NCBI RefSeq assembly: GCF_000422805.1
Contig: NZ_AUGT01000020.1
Span: 1-64,000, forward strand
DNA from: Nocardioides halotolerans DSM 19273
GTDB taxonomy: Bacteria > Actinomycetota > Actinomycetes > Propionibacteriales > Nocardioidaceae
Length of the DNA: 64,000 nucleotides
Direction of reading: 5' to 3'
Made by a program: the position numbers and the translations under genes. Below, in pieces: positions 1 through 10,047 of this stretch; the stretch's first letter is position 1; the number at the start of each line of letters is the position of its first letter. The notes beneath the pieces are model-generated. The model did not search any database and was not told where the DNA came from. It saw only the letters and a program-made list of their open reading frames with translations.

Positions 1-7
1 GACCGTC

Positions 8-165
8 TCGAAACCTGGTGAGCCGGGGCTGGGACTGGGGTGCGTTCGCTGCGGTGATCTCGACAGGCTCGATCGGCGGTGGTCGGCCGGGTGCCGACCC
101 GACGGTGGCTGAGGTGCGAAGGCGTGCTGCGCCTGAGCCTCGAAGCCTGGTGAGCCGGGGCTGGG
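8..165. repeat. Dispersed intergenic repeat segments at window start
   Basis: No convincing gene occupies the first 250 bases. A 26-base segment at 8-33 recurs with one change at 140-165 (core CCTGGTGAGCCGGGGCTGGG). A second segment at 45-82, beginning TTCGCTGCGGTG, recurs with a few changes at 44579-44616 in front of the choline dehydrogenase gene. The 79-codon open frame across here is made of these repeats and is not believed. They look like REP-like extragenic repeats of high-GC actinobacteria; that class assignment is inference. Confidence 0.6.
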
Positions 166-253
166 GCCGGACCACCGCTCGTCGAGCTTGTCGAGACGTC
201 CGAAGCCGGCGCTGGGAGCTGCCATGTGCCGGTGGATTCGTTGCGGGGGCGGC

Positions 254-1264
254 GTGAAGCGGCAGCTGCGCCGGGTGGTCACCGTGGGCGGCGTGCTCGC
301 GGTGACGCTGCTGCTGTGGGTGCTGCTGCCGCTGTGGCTGGTGGCCGCGGCGGCGCTGTCGCCGTTGCTGCCCGGACGGTGGCGGGCACTGCGGCTGCTG
401 TGGATCGTGATCCTCTACGCGACGATCGACACACTGCTGCTGGTGGTGATGTTCGGCTACTGGCTGGCGGCCGGCGGGAGCAGGCGGGTGCGGGCGCCGT
501 ACTGGCAGGGGCTGCACTACGACCTGGTGCAGGGCGTGATGTGGGTGCTGTTCCGCGAGGCCAAGCGGGTGCTGCGGCTCGACATCGTGACCGAGGGGCC
601 GGCCCCCGACGCCCACCCGGGCCAGCCGCTGCTGGTCTGCTGCCGGCACGCAGGCCCGGGCGACTCCTTCACGCTGATCCACGCGCTCATGTACTGGTAC
701 CGCCGCGAGCCCCGGGTGGTCCTCAAGGACACGCTGCGGTGGGACCCGGCGATCGACGTGCTGCTGCACCGCATCCCGGCGCGGTTCATCTCGCCCGACC
801 CTGCTCAGGGGGAGGACCTCGAGTCGCAGATCAAGGCGCTCGCGACCGACCTCGACGAGGACGACGCGTTCGTGATCTTCCCCGAGGGCGGCAACTTCAC
901 CGCCGCTCGTCGCGACCGCGCGATCGCTCGGCTGCGCAAGCTCGGCCTCGAGCGGATGGCGGCGCGCGCCGAGCAGATGACCAACGTGCTGGCGCCGCGG
1001 CCGGGCGGCTTCCTCGCGGCGCTCGACGCCGCACCCGAGGCGGACGTGGTGCTGGTCGCGCACACCGGCCTCGACCACCTGCTCACCGTGGGCGACGTGT
1101 GGCGCGAGCTGCCCATGGACAAGCAGATCGTGATGCGCTGGTGGCGGGTCGCCCGCGCCGACATCCCGGCGGACCGGGACGGCCGGATCGACTGGCTGTT
1201 CGGGTGGTGGGAGCAGATCGACGCCTGGATCGACGAGCACCGAGTGGGGTCCGCGCCGACCTAG
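254..1264 (+). CDS. Membrane-associated 1-acylglycerol-phosphate acyltransferase-like protein
   Basis: A roughly 336-residue protein with two hydrophobic stretches in its first 90 residues, followed by a cytosolic domain of the PlsC type. The motif CRHAGPGDS fits the HX4D acyl-acceptor box (H and D five apart), and FPEGGNFT fits the conserved FPEG block that binds the glycerophosphate. It probably acylates lysophosphatidate or a related glycerolipid at the inner membrane. The GTG at 254 is preferred because a G-rich stretch precedes it; an in-frame ATG at 224 and a TTG at 188 are alternatives, but these run into repeat DNA. It converges on the next gene with a 4-base gap. The exact acyl acceptor cannot be told from sequence. 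Confidence 0.75.
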   Translation: MKRQLRRVVTVGGVLAVTLLLWVLLPLWLVAAAALSPLLPGRWRALRLLWIVILYATIDTLLLVVMFGYWLAAGGSRRVRAPYWQGLHYDLVQGVMWVLFREAKRVLRLDIVTEGPAPDAHPGQPLLVCCRHAGPGDSFTLIHALMYWYRREPRVVLKDTLRWDPAIDVLLHRIPARFISPDPAQGEDLESQIKALATDLDEDDAFVIFPEGGNFTAARRDRAIARLRKLGLERMAARAEQMTNVLAPRPGGFLAALDAAPEADVVLVAHTGLDHLLTVGDVWRELPMDKQIVMRWWRVARADIPADRDGRIDWLFGWWEQIDAWIDEHRVGSAPT

Positions 1265-1268
1265 ACGG

Positions 1269-1931
1269 CTACTTCTTGTTCGGGACGTCCTCGCCGGCCG
1301 ACTCGAGGTCGACGACCTCGGCGGGCTCGTCGGGCGTGGTCACCGGCTGCGGCTCGTCGGCCGCATCGGAGAGCGCCTCGTCGGGCCCGGCCCCGGCGTC
1401 GTCGTTCGCCTGAGGAGCCGAGGAGGGCGTCGGTGCGGGCGTCGGCACGTACGACGACTGCCAGTTGGCGTCCTGGCCACCACCCTGCAGCTTCTTGGCG
1501 ACGAACCCGGCGGCACCGGCGAGCACGGCGAAGATCGCCAGCTTGCGCAGCTTGCCGCCCTTCTTCTTGGTGTCCTCGCCGCGCACCTGGGCGACGCGGG
1601 CGTCGGCGGCCTCCTTGGCCTGGGCGGCCACGTCGCTGGCGCGCTCGGCACCGGCGGCCACCATCGGGCCGGCCTGCTCGCGGGCCTCGGCCAGCGCTGC
1701 GGCAGCACGCTCACGCGCCTCGGCGACGTAGGGGGCGGCCTTCTCGCGGGCGTCGGCCAGGGCCGGCCCGGCCTTCTCACGGGCGTCGACGAGAGCCGGG
1801 CGCGCGGTCTTCTCGTAGAACTCCTCCGCGGCGTCGAGCGCCGACGCGACGGCGGACTCCACCTGCGGGCGGACCTGGTCGATGTAGTCCGATGCCTGGT
1901 CGAGCAGGGACTTCTTCTTCCTGAATGCCAT
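1269..1931 (-). CDS. Coiled-coil, Ala/Glu-rich repeat protein with one membrane segment
   Basis: A 220-residue protein of unknown function. Residues about 20-135 hold degenerate 11-residue repeats rich in Ala, Glu, Lys and Arg (DAREKAGPALA, EAREQAGPM and similar), as in amphipathic helices of apolipoprotein or LEA-like proteins. A KKKGGKLRK basic patch leads into a hydrophobic segment (LAIFAVLAGAAGFVA), and the tail is acidic and Pro-rich. The ATG at 1931 is chosen over the much longer open frame because GGAAGAGGAA lies just upstream. It diverges from ppiA. It may be a membrane-anchored helical scaffold or stress protein; that is a guess. Confidence 0.7.
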   Translation of the reverse strand: MAFRKKKSLLDQASDYIDQVRPQVESAVASALDAAEEFYEKTARPALVDAREKAGPALADAREKAAPYVAEARERAAAALAEAREQAGPMVAAGAERASDVAAQAKEAADARVAQVRGEDTKKKGGKLRKLAIFAVLAGAAGFVAKKLQGGGQDANWQSSYVPTPAPTPSSAPQANDDAGAGPDEALSDAADEPQPVTTPDEPAEVVDLESAGEDVPNKK

Positions 1932-2094
1932 CAGTTCCTCTTCCACCACTGCGGTCTGGTCCCGTGTCGTGCTGCCATTCAACCGCGCCCCGCCAAGGCC
2001 CGGCCACTGTGGTCCGGCTTGCGACCCGTGCGAGGATCGTCGGGCACGCAGCGCGTCCTCTGGACCGGTACCCACTTGAGCCCGAAAGGCAGCC

Positions 2095-2607
2095 ATGGCA
2101 GAGCAGCAGGCCATCTTGAAGACGAACCGCGGTGACATCACCGTCAACCTCTTCCCGAACCACGCCCCCAAGACGGTGGCCAACTTCACCGGGCTCGCCA
2201 CGGGCGAGAAGGACTACTCGACGCCCGACGGGCGCACCGGCCCCTTCTACGACGGCCTGACCTTCCACCGCGTGATCGAGAACTTCATGATCCAGGGCGG
2301 CTGCCCGATCGGCACGGGCACCGGCGGCCCCGGCTACCAGTTCGAGGACGAGTTCCACCCCGAGCTGGTCTTCGACAAGCCCTACCTGCTGGCGATGGCG
2401 AACGCCGGCCCCGGCACCAACGGCTCGCAGTTCTTCATCACGACCGCCGAGACCCCGTGGCTCAACCGCAAGCACACGATCTTCGGTGAGGTGGCCGACC
2501 AGGCCTCTCGCGACGTCGTCGACGCGATCAACTCGACCCCGACCGGTGCGGGTGACCGGCCGGTCGACCCGGTGGTCATCGAGAGCCTCGAGATCGTCGG
2601 CGGTTGA
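2095..2607 (+). CDS. ppiA: Cyclophilin-type peptidyl-prolyl cis-trans isomerase
   Basis: A 170-residue single-domain cyclophilin that speeds isomerisation of Xaa-Pro bonds during folding. The family core is visible: FHRVIENFMIQGGCP (catalytic Arg and the FMxQGG block), FEDEFHPEL, LAMANAGPGTNGSQFFIT, and the W/H pair in ETPWLNRKHTIFGEV. There is no signal peptide, so it should be cytoplasmic. It overlaps the rhomboid gene by four bases (TTGA), which implies translational coupling. The pair ppiA plus rhomboid next to crgA and the pknB operon is a common arrangement near the origin in Actinobacteria. Confidence 0.93.
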   Translation: MAEQQAILKTNRGDITVNLFPNHAPKTVANFTGLATGEKDYSTPDGRTGPFYDGLTFHRVIENFMIQGGCPIGTGTGGPGYQFEDEFHPELVFDKPYLLAMANAGPGTNGSQFFITTAETPWLNRKHTIFGEVADQASRDVVDAINSTPTGAGDRPVDPVVIESLEIVGG

Positions 2608-3524
2608 CCGAGCCCTCACCGCCCGCGGACACCGGGGTGCCGACGTGCTACCGGCACCCCGGCCGCGAGGCGCACATCCGCTGCCAGCGCTGCGACAGGG
2701 TGATCTGCCCCGACTGCATGCGCCCGGCCGCGGTCGGGTTCCAGTGCCCGGAGTGCGTGAAGGAGGGTGCGAAGACCACCCGGTCGGGCCGCACGGCGTA
2801 CGGCGGCCTGCGGCCCACCGACGCGTCGCTGACCTCGATGGTCCTCATCGCGATCAACGTCGGGGTCTGGATCGCGATCCTCGCCACCGGGGGCAACGAC
2901 AGCCGCCTGCTCGACTACCTGGTGCTGCGCCCGGAGGCGTTCTGCCTCTCGCAGGGTGCGGGGTTCGACGTCACCCGCACGGTGTGCGACGCGAACGGCG
3001 GCACCTGGCTGCCGGGTGTCTCCGACGGCGCCTACTGGCAGCTCGTGACCTCGATGTTCGCCCACGTGCAGCTGTGGCACATCGGCTTCAACATGTTCGC
3101 CCTCTACGTCCTCGGCCCGCAGCTCGAGCTCGCCGTGGGCCGCGCGCGGTTCGTGGCGCTCTACTTCCTGTCGGGCCTGGCCGGCTCGGCGCTCGTCTAC
3201 TGGGGTGACCGCGGGGCGCTCGGCGCCTCCGGCGCGATCTTCGGCCTCATGGGCGCGCTGCTCATCATCGCGATCAAGGTCCGCGGCGACGTCCGCGGGA
3301 TCCTGACCTGGATCGGCATCAACTTCGTCATCACCTTCGTGTTCGTCAACGCGATCTCGTGGGAGGGCCACCTCGGCGGCTTCATCGGCGGCACCGCGAT
3401 CGGCACGGTCCTCGTCTACACCCCGCGCGGCCCGCGGCGTACGACGCTGCAGGTCGCGGGGCTCACGCTGATCGGTGTTGTGATCGCCGTCGCGATCGCC
3501 GCGCGCTCGGCCTCGCTCGCGTGA
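2604..3524 (+). CDS. Rhomboid intramembrane serine protease with N-terminal zinc ribbon
   Basis: A 306-residue protein. Residues 12-55 carry CxxC-type pairs (C27/C30, C35/C38, C48/C51, plus C15) typical of a B-box-like zinc-binding head. About six hydrophobic segments follow. The rhomboid catalytic dyad is present: Ser209 in GASGAIFG and His256 in GHLGGF, with the HxxxN block (HIGFNMF) in an earlier helix. It should cleave membrane proteins within or near the bilayer; the substrate is unknown. The start is a TTG that overlaps the ppiA stop. An alternative start further in would cut the zinc head, so the TTG is favoured. Confidence 0.88.
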   Translation: MTEPSPPADTGVPTCYRHPGREAHIRCQRCDRVICPDCMRPAAVGFQCPECVKEGAKTTRSGRTAYGGLRPTDASLTSMVLIAINVGVWIAILATGGNDSRLLDYLVLRPEAFCLSQGAGFDVTRTVCDANGGTWLPGVSDGAYWQLVTSMFAHVQLWHIGFNMFALYVLGPQLELAVGRARFVALYFLSGLAGSALVYWGDRGALGASGAIFGLMGALLIIAIKVRGDVRGILTWIGINFVITFVFVNAISWEGHLGGFIGGTAIGTVLVYTPRGPRRTTLQVAGLTLIGVVIAVAIAARSASLA

Positions 3525-3527
3525 GGG

Positions 3528-3587
3528 TTGTGCACATTCCTCCACAGTGAATGACAACGCTGTAGTTCATCCACAGCGTTGTGCACA
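3528..3587. promoter_or_regulatory. Cluster of DnaA-box-like 9-mers with an inverted repeat
   Basis: TTGTGCACA occurs at 3528-3536 and 3579-3587, and TCATCCACA at 3567-3575. Each differs by one base from a known DnaA 9-mer (TTATCCACA or the actinobacterial TTGTCCACA). A weaker TCCTCCACA lies at about 3538-3546. The stretch also holds 10-bp inverted arms (3554-3563 and 3573-3582, ACAACGCTGT). It is notably A/T-richer than its surroundings. This is a candidate DnaA-binding cluster; it is not flanked by dnaA or dnaN, so it is not claimed as the origin. Confidence 0.4.
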
Positions 3588-3598
3588 CCTGTGCAAAC

Positions 3599-3639
3599 GC
3601 CGAGTCGGCGTTACTGGTGAGCAGTAACGCCGACTCGGC
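3599..3639. terminator. Perfect 18-bp inverted repeat between rhomboid gene and crgA
   Basis: Arms 3599-3616 and 3622-3639 are perfect inverted copies (GCCGAGTCGGCGTTACTG) around a five-base loop. There is no U-tract, so if it is a terminator it is the GC-hairpin type common in actinobacteria. It lies between the convergent rhomboid and crgA genes and could stop both. Confidence 0.6.
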
Positions 3640-3659
3640 GACTCGGCAGGAGCTCGGTG

Positions 3660-3838
3660 CGGTCCCAGCCCGGGTTGCGGTGGTTTCGACGCGCCCGTTG
3701 CGGCTTCGTTCCTCAGCCGCAGGGCTTGCTCAACCTTCGCGCGCCACGGTCCTCGCTCGTTCCTCGCGAGCACCTGCGCGCTCGCTCAACCTGCGCGCGC
3801 CCACGTCGACCGCTCGTTCCTCGCGGTCGACTGCGCGC
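3660..3838. repeat. REP-like spacer rich in CTCGTTCCTCGCG and CTCAACC motifs
   Basis: This gene-free spacer repeats short blocks: CGTTCCTC three times (about 3708, 3760 and 3812), GCTCAACC twice or more, and CGCTCGTTCCTCGCG twice, each flanked by short inverted complements (such as GGTCGAC around one block). The pattern resembles dispersed palindromic elements elsewhere in the window (start, 44.6 kb, 56.8 kb). Nothing in it looks coding. Confidence 0.5.
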
Positions 3839-4312
3839 TTACTCCCAGCGGGTCGCGTAGGTGAAGCCGACGGCCATCAGGCCGATGCCGACCATGAGGT
3901 TGTACTGGCCGAGGTCGTTGAAGACCGGCACGTCGCTGAGGTCGTTGCTGAAGACGTAGTAGGTGCAGATCCAGAGCAGGCCGAGGAGGAAGCAGCCCAG
4001 CATGCCGACCACGACGCCGCGGCCGCGGCCGAGCGGGGTGGAGGGGTGGGCGGCGACGACCAGGCCGAGCAGGATCGCGCCGAAGCCGATGACGTAGTTC
4101 CACTTCTTCAGGTCGCCGAAGAAGCCGATGCCGTCGTAGACGGGCTTGAACGTCTTGGGGTCGAGGTCGTCGGGCCCGGGGCGCACGCCGATGTAGTAGT
4201 AGGCGATCCAGGCGATGCCGCCCAGGATCAGCACCAGCGCCAGGACCGCCCGGGGCGTGACGATCGGGCCGCCCCCGGGATCCAGGGACGACAGAGGGTC
4301 ACGGGCCTTCAT
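3839..4312 (-). CDS. crgA: Cell division protein CrgA with tandemly duplicated domain
   Basis: CrgA is a small septum-localised protein that binds FtsZ-ring and peptidoglycan synthesis partners in actinobacteria; it usually has two membrane helices and about 85-95 residues. This copy is 157 residues with four membrane segments. Residues about 21-89 and 98-157 are two versions of the same unit: AWIAYYY ... FFGDLKKWNYVIGFGAILLG and LWICTYYV ... VFNDLGQYNLMVGIGLMAVG. The C-terminal unit is closer to ordinary CrgA, including the final Trp-Glu/Lys. ATG 4312 is chosen; GTG 4321 is possible. It diverges from the DUF881 gene, as crgA does in mycobacteria. Confidence 0.85.
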   Translation of the reverse strand: MKARDPLSSLDPGGGPIVTPRAVLALVLILGGIAWIAYYYIGVRPGPDDLDPKTFKPVYDGIGFFGDLKKWNYVIGFGAILLGLVVAAHPSTPLGRGRGVVVGMLGCFLLGLLWICTYYVFSNDLSDVPVFNDLGQYNLMVGIGLMAVGFTYATRWE

Positions 4313-4339
4313 CCTCGACACGCGGCTACCTTAGTCAAC

Positions 4340-5137
4340 GTGGACTCCCAGCCCGAACCTGACTCCGGTTCGAGGGGTCGGTGGTCGGGGTGGCGACTCG
4401 GCACGGCGGTGGTCGTGCTCGTCTGCGGTGGCCTGTTCGTCGTCAGCGCGCAGTCCAGCGAGGGCACCGACCTGCGGCCGGGGCGCTACGACGACCTCGC
4501 GACGCTCACCGACTCCGAGGCCGACCGGGCGGCCGACCTCCAGGCCCGCGTCGCGGAGCTGACCCAGGAGGTCCGCGACCTCACCGACAAGGTCGACGAC
4601 GCCGACGTACGCCGCTACCGCCGGCAGGTCGAGCACCTCGAGGGTCCCGCCGGGCTCACCGAGCGCGACGGCCCGGGCGTCGTGGTCACGCTCTCGGACG
4701 CCCCCCAGGAGGTCATCGACGCGGCGACCGGCGACAAGAAGCTGCTCGTCGTGCACCAGCAGGACATCCAGGCCGTGGTCAACGCACTGTGGAAGGGCGG
4801 GGCCGAGGCCGTCGTGCTCCAGGGGCAGCGCATCGTCAGCACGACCGGCATCAAGTGCGAGGGCAGCTCGGTCGTGATCCAGGGCCGTCCCTACCCGCAG
4901 CCCTACGTCGTCGAGGCCGTCGGTGACGTGGGCCGGCTGACCGACGCGCTCGCGCACGACGCCTACCTGAAGGTCTACCGCGAGCAGGCCGACGACCCGA
5001 CGATCGCCGTCGGCTGGGACCTCGACATCGCCGACGACCTCACCGCGCCGGCGTACGACGGCCTGCTCGACCTGAGCTACGCGACCCCGGTCACCCCGTC
5101 CGGGCAGGGGTCCGACCCGGCAGGAGACCGTCCGTAG
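4340..5137 (+). CDS. DUF881 family membrane-anchored protein
   Basis: A 265-residue protein: short N-terminus, one membrane helix (about residues 18-35), a coiled coil (LQARVAELTQEVRDLTDKVDD), then the DUF881 domain with typical blocks GPGVVVTLSDAP, VHQQDIQAVVNALW, GAEAVVLQGQRI and GRPYPQPYVVEAVGD. The family lies next to crgA and pknB in many actinobacteria (the Rv0012 position) and is thought to act at the cell surface during division; its biochemical role is unknown. The GTG at 4340 lies 18 bases after a divergent crgA start region. Its last 47 bases overlap the convergent end of pknB. Confidence 0.85.
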   Translation: MDSQPEPDSGSRGRWSGWRLGTAVVVLVCGGLFVVSAQSSEGTDLRPGRYDDLATLTDSEADRAADLQARVAELTQEVRDLTDKVDDADVRRYRRQVEHLEGPAGLTERDGPGVVVTLSDAPQEVIDAATGDKKLLVVHQQDIQAVVNALWKGGAEAVVLQGQRIVSTTGIKCEGSSVVIQGRPYPQPYVVEAVGDVGRLTDALAHDAYLKVYREQADDPTIAVGWDLDIADDLTAPAYDGLLDLSYATPVTPSGQGSDPAGDRP

Positions 5138-6952
5138 CCACCCGCGGCGTCGGCGGCGGGGTCTCGGTCGGCAGCTCGGTCGGCGTCTCCGTGGGCGTCG
5201 GCGGCGGAGGCGGCGGCGGGTCGTACGTCGACACGAACAGCGTGATCGTCGTGCCCTGCGGCTGCGTCTGACCGCCCGGCGGCAGCTGGTCGGTCACCGT
5301 GCCGCGCGGCTCGGTCGACTTGTCGTCGCCGCGGATGTCGTACTGGAACCCGGCGTCGACGATCTGCTTGATCGCGTCGGAGCGGTTGAGGCCGACGACG
5401 TCGGGGACCTCGTGGGGACCCTTGCTGATCGTGACCAGGACGACCGAGCCCTGCTCGACCGGCTGCCCGGCCTCCGGGTCGGTCGAGAGGACCTGACCCT
5501 GCGGCAGGTCGGACTCCTTGCTCTCGAACTGCGGGCGCAGCTTGGCGGTGCGGAGCCGGTTGCGCGCCTCGTCCTGGGTGGAGCCCACCAGCGACGGCAC
5601 GTCGACCATCGGCAGCCCGGAGGAGATGGTGAGGTGGATCGACGTGCCCGGGTCGACGTACTGGTCGCGGTTGGGGTCCTGGTCGATGACCTCTCCGGCC
5701 GCGGCCTCCTCGTCGGGCTGGAAGTCCGGGGCGTCGACGCTCAGCCCGGCGTCGCCGATGGCGTCGCGCGCCTCGTCCTCGGTCATGCCGATCAGGTTGG
5801 GCACCTGGACCTGCTCGGGCGGCGACTCGAACAGGTCGCTCTTGAACAATGCGTAGCCGCCGCCGATGAGCGCGAGCACCAGCAGCCCGAGCAGGACCAG
5901 GATGGCGGTGCGCGACCCGCCCCGCCGGCGGTCGAGGTCGTCGCGCTCGTCGTAGTCGTCGGGCGGCGGCAGCAGCGGCCGGACCGTCGTGCTCGTCACG
6001 GGCGCCTGGGGCTCCGGCGTGGGCGGAGGCGTGGGCGCGGGCACCGGCGCCTGCACCGGGCGGCCGGCGAGGTAGCGCTCGATGTCACTGCGCATCGCGG
6101 CCGCCGACTGGTAGCGGTCCTCGAGCCGCTTGGCGAGCGACTTCATCACGATCGCGTCGACAGCGGGCGGCAGCCCGGTGTCGTGGTCGGACGGCGGCCG
6201 GGCGGGCTCACGCACGTGCTGGTAGGCGACCGCGACCGGGCTGTCGCCGACGAACGGCGGCCGGCCGGTGAGCAGCTCGTAGAGCAGGCAGCCCGCGGAG
6301 TAGACGTCGGAGCGGGAGTCGACGGTCTCGCCGCGCGCCTGCTCGGGGGAGAGGTACTGCGCGGTGCCGACGACCGCGGCGGTCTGCGTCATCGTGTTGG
6401 AGTCGCTCATCGCCCGGGCGATGCCGAAGTCCATCACCTTCACGTCGCCGCTCGGCGTGAGCATCACGTTGCCGGGCTTGATGTCGCGGTGGATGATCCC
6501 GGCCCGGTGGCTGTAGTCGAGGGCCGAGAGCACGCCGCTGGTGATCTCGAGCGCGCGCTCGGGCAGGATCTTGCGGCCCTCGCGCAGGATGTCGCGCAGG
6601 GTCCGGCCGGCGACGAACTCCATCACGATGTAGGGCTGCGAGACGCCGCTGCCGTCGGACGCCGGCTCCTCGCCGGTGTCGTAGACGGCGACGATGGCCG
6701 GGTGGTTGAGCGAGGCGGCGCTCTGGGCCTCGCGACGGAACCGGGCCTGGAACGTCGCGTCGCTGGCCAGGTCGGTGCGGAGCCGCTTGATCGCCACCAC
6801 GCGGCCGAGCCGGGTGTCGTGGCCCTTGCGGACTTCGGCCATGCCGCCCCGGCCGAGCAGCTCACCGAGCTCGTAGCGCCCGCCGACCAGCCCCGCGCCC
6901 GGCGGCGTGGGCGGCGTCGGCGGGTTCACGGGGGGCTCCGAGGGTGGCTCGC

Positions 6953-6956
<4 letters not shown>
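5091..6956 (-). CDS. pknB: PASTA-domain Ser/Thr protein kinase PknB
   Basis: A 621-residue transmembrane kinase that senses peptidoglycan or lipid II and phosphorylates division and wall-synthesis proteins. The kinase domain covers about 28-295: glycine loop GRGGMAEV, Lys58 in VAIKRL, HRD at 156-158, DFG at 176-178, and the activation-loop TQT (Thr190/Thr192) that PknB autophosphorylates. A Pro-rich linker leads to a membrane helix (about 350-371), then three PASTA domains (383-450, 451-517, 518-582) and a Pro/Thr-rich tail. Mycobacterial PknB has four PASTA units, so this one is shorter. It starts with a 4-base overlap on pknA and ends inside the convergent DUF881 gene. Confidence 0.95.
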
Positions 6957-8559
<1,603 letters not shown>

Positions 8560-8563
<4 letters not shown>

Positions 8564-10047
8564 TTGATCACCGCCTCCATCACGGCCTTCGCGATCGGGC
8601 CGCCGAGCAGGCCGCCGGCGATCTCACCGCGCTCGACACCGTCGATCTTCTGGATCATGACCGCCACCGCCACCTCGGGGTCCTGGGCCGGGGCGAACGA
8701 CACGAACCACGCGTACGGCGGCACGTCGTCCTGGCCGCTCTGCGCGGTGCCGGTCTTGCCCGCCACCGTCACGCCGGGGATGGCGGCCGGCCCGGCGGTG
8801 CCGGGCACGCCGTTGCTGGTGCCCTCGACCGTCGCGACCATCAGCTGGGTCAGGCCGTCGGCGGTCTCCGCCGACACCGCCCGGTCGAGCTCCTCGGGGT
8901 CGGTCTGCTTGAGGGTCTCGAGCTCGGGTGACTGGATCGAGTCGACGATGTAGGGCTTCATCACCACGCCCTGGTTGGCGATGCCCGCGGCGACCATGGC
9001 CATCTGCAGCGGGGTGGCCCGCACGTCGAACTGGCCGATCGCTGACTGCCCGGCCTCGGGCTCCGTGGCGTTCTCGGGGAAGTGCGAGATCGCCTGCGGG
9101 GAGAGGTCGTCGAGGTAGTGCTGGTCGAAGCCGAACGCGTCGGCCTGCTCGCGCAGGGCGTCGCCGCCGAGCTCGACGCCGAGCTGGGCGAAGGTCGTGT
9201 TGCACGACTGGGCCAGCGCCTGCTCGAAGGGGATCTTGTCCGAGCCGCAGCTGCGGCCCTCGTTGTCGATCAGGCCGGAGTCGTCGGACGTCTGCGGGAG
9301 CTGGTAGGTCGCACCACCGGGCACGTCGCTGTCCGCGTCGTACTTCCCGCTCTCGAGGGCGGCCGCCGCGGTAACCAGCTTGAACGTCGACCCGGGCGGC
9401 AGCGTGGTCTGGATCGCCCTGTTGAGCAGCGGCTCGGTCTCGTCGGCCTGCAGCCGGTCGTAGTCGGTGCGGACCGCGGAGAAGTCGTGGGAGGCCAGCT
9501 TGTTGGGGTCGAAGCTCGGCAGCGAGGCCATCGCCAGGATCTTGCCGGTGCTGGGCTGGATCGCCACCACCGACGCCTCGACGTCGCCGGGCAGGTCGTC
9601 GAGGCCGGCGTACGCCGCGTCCTGCGCCTCGCGGTCGAGGGTGAGCAGCACGTTGCCGCCCTTGCCCGACTTGTTGGACAGCAGGTCGACCAGCTTGTTG
9701 ACGAACAGCAGGTCGTCGTCGCCGGAGAGCACGTCGTTCTGGCTGCGCTCGATGCCGGTCTGGTCGTAGAAGGAGAAGTAGCCCGTCTCGTGGGCGTACT
9801 TGAACGGCTCGTCGTAGGTGCGCAGGAAGTCGTAGTCGTCGTCGGACTCGACGCTCTCCGCGATCGGCTCGCGGCCCACCAGGATCGCGCCGCGCTCGCG
9901 GGAGTACGCCGCCTCGATCACCCGGCGGTTGCGCGGGTCCTTGTCGTAGGAGTCGGACTTCCAGTACTGCAGCCACGTCGCGTTGACCATGAGCGCCACG
10001 AACAGCAGCAGGCAGAAGGTCGAGATCGTGCGGATGGGCTTGTTCAC
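8560..10047 (-). CDS. pbpA: Class B penicillin-binding protein (D,D-transpeptidase) PbpA
   Basis: A 495-residue protein that crosslinks peptidoglycan, partner of the RodA/FtsW glycosyltransferase encoded just before it. A membrane anchor lies at about residues 8-24. The transpeptidase motifs are complete: STFK at 220-223 (Ser nucleophile), SCN at 281-283 and KTG at 431-433 followed by TAQ. A substrate-channel block EAGQSAIGQF precedes the KTG. The GTG at 10047 overlaps the rodA stop by four bases, and the gene ends overlapping the pknA start, so the order rodA-pbpA-pknA-pknB is translationally coupled throughout. Confidence 0.95.

Noticed and set aside
3528..3587. Chromosomal origin (oriC)
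   Set aside because: Only a few near-consensus boxes, no dnaA or dnaN beside it; kept only as a DnaA-box-like cluster.
3581..4339. N-terminal extension of the DUF881 gene
   Set aside because: It runs across the intergenic hairpin and antisense to crgA; the GTG at 4340 gives the usual family length.
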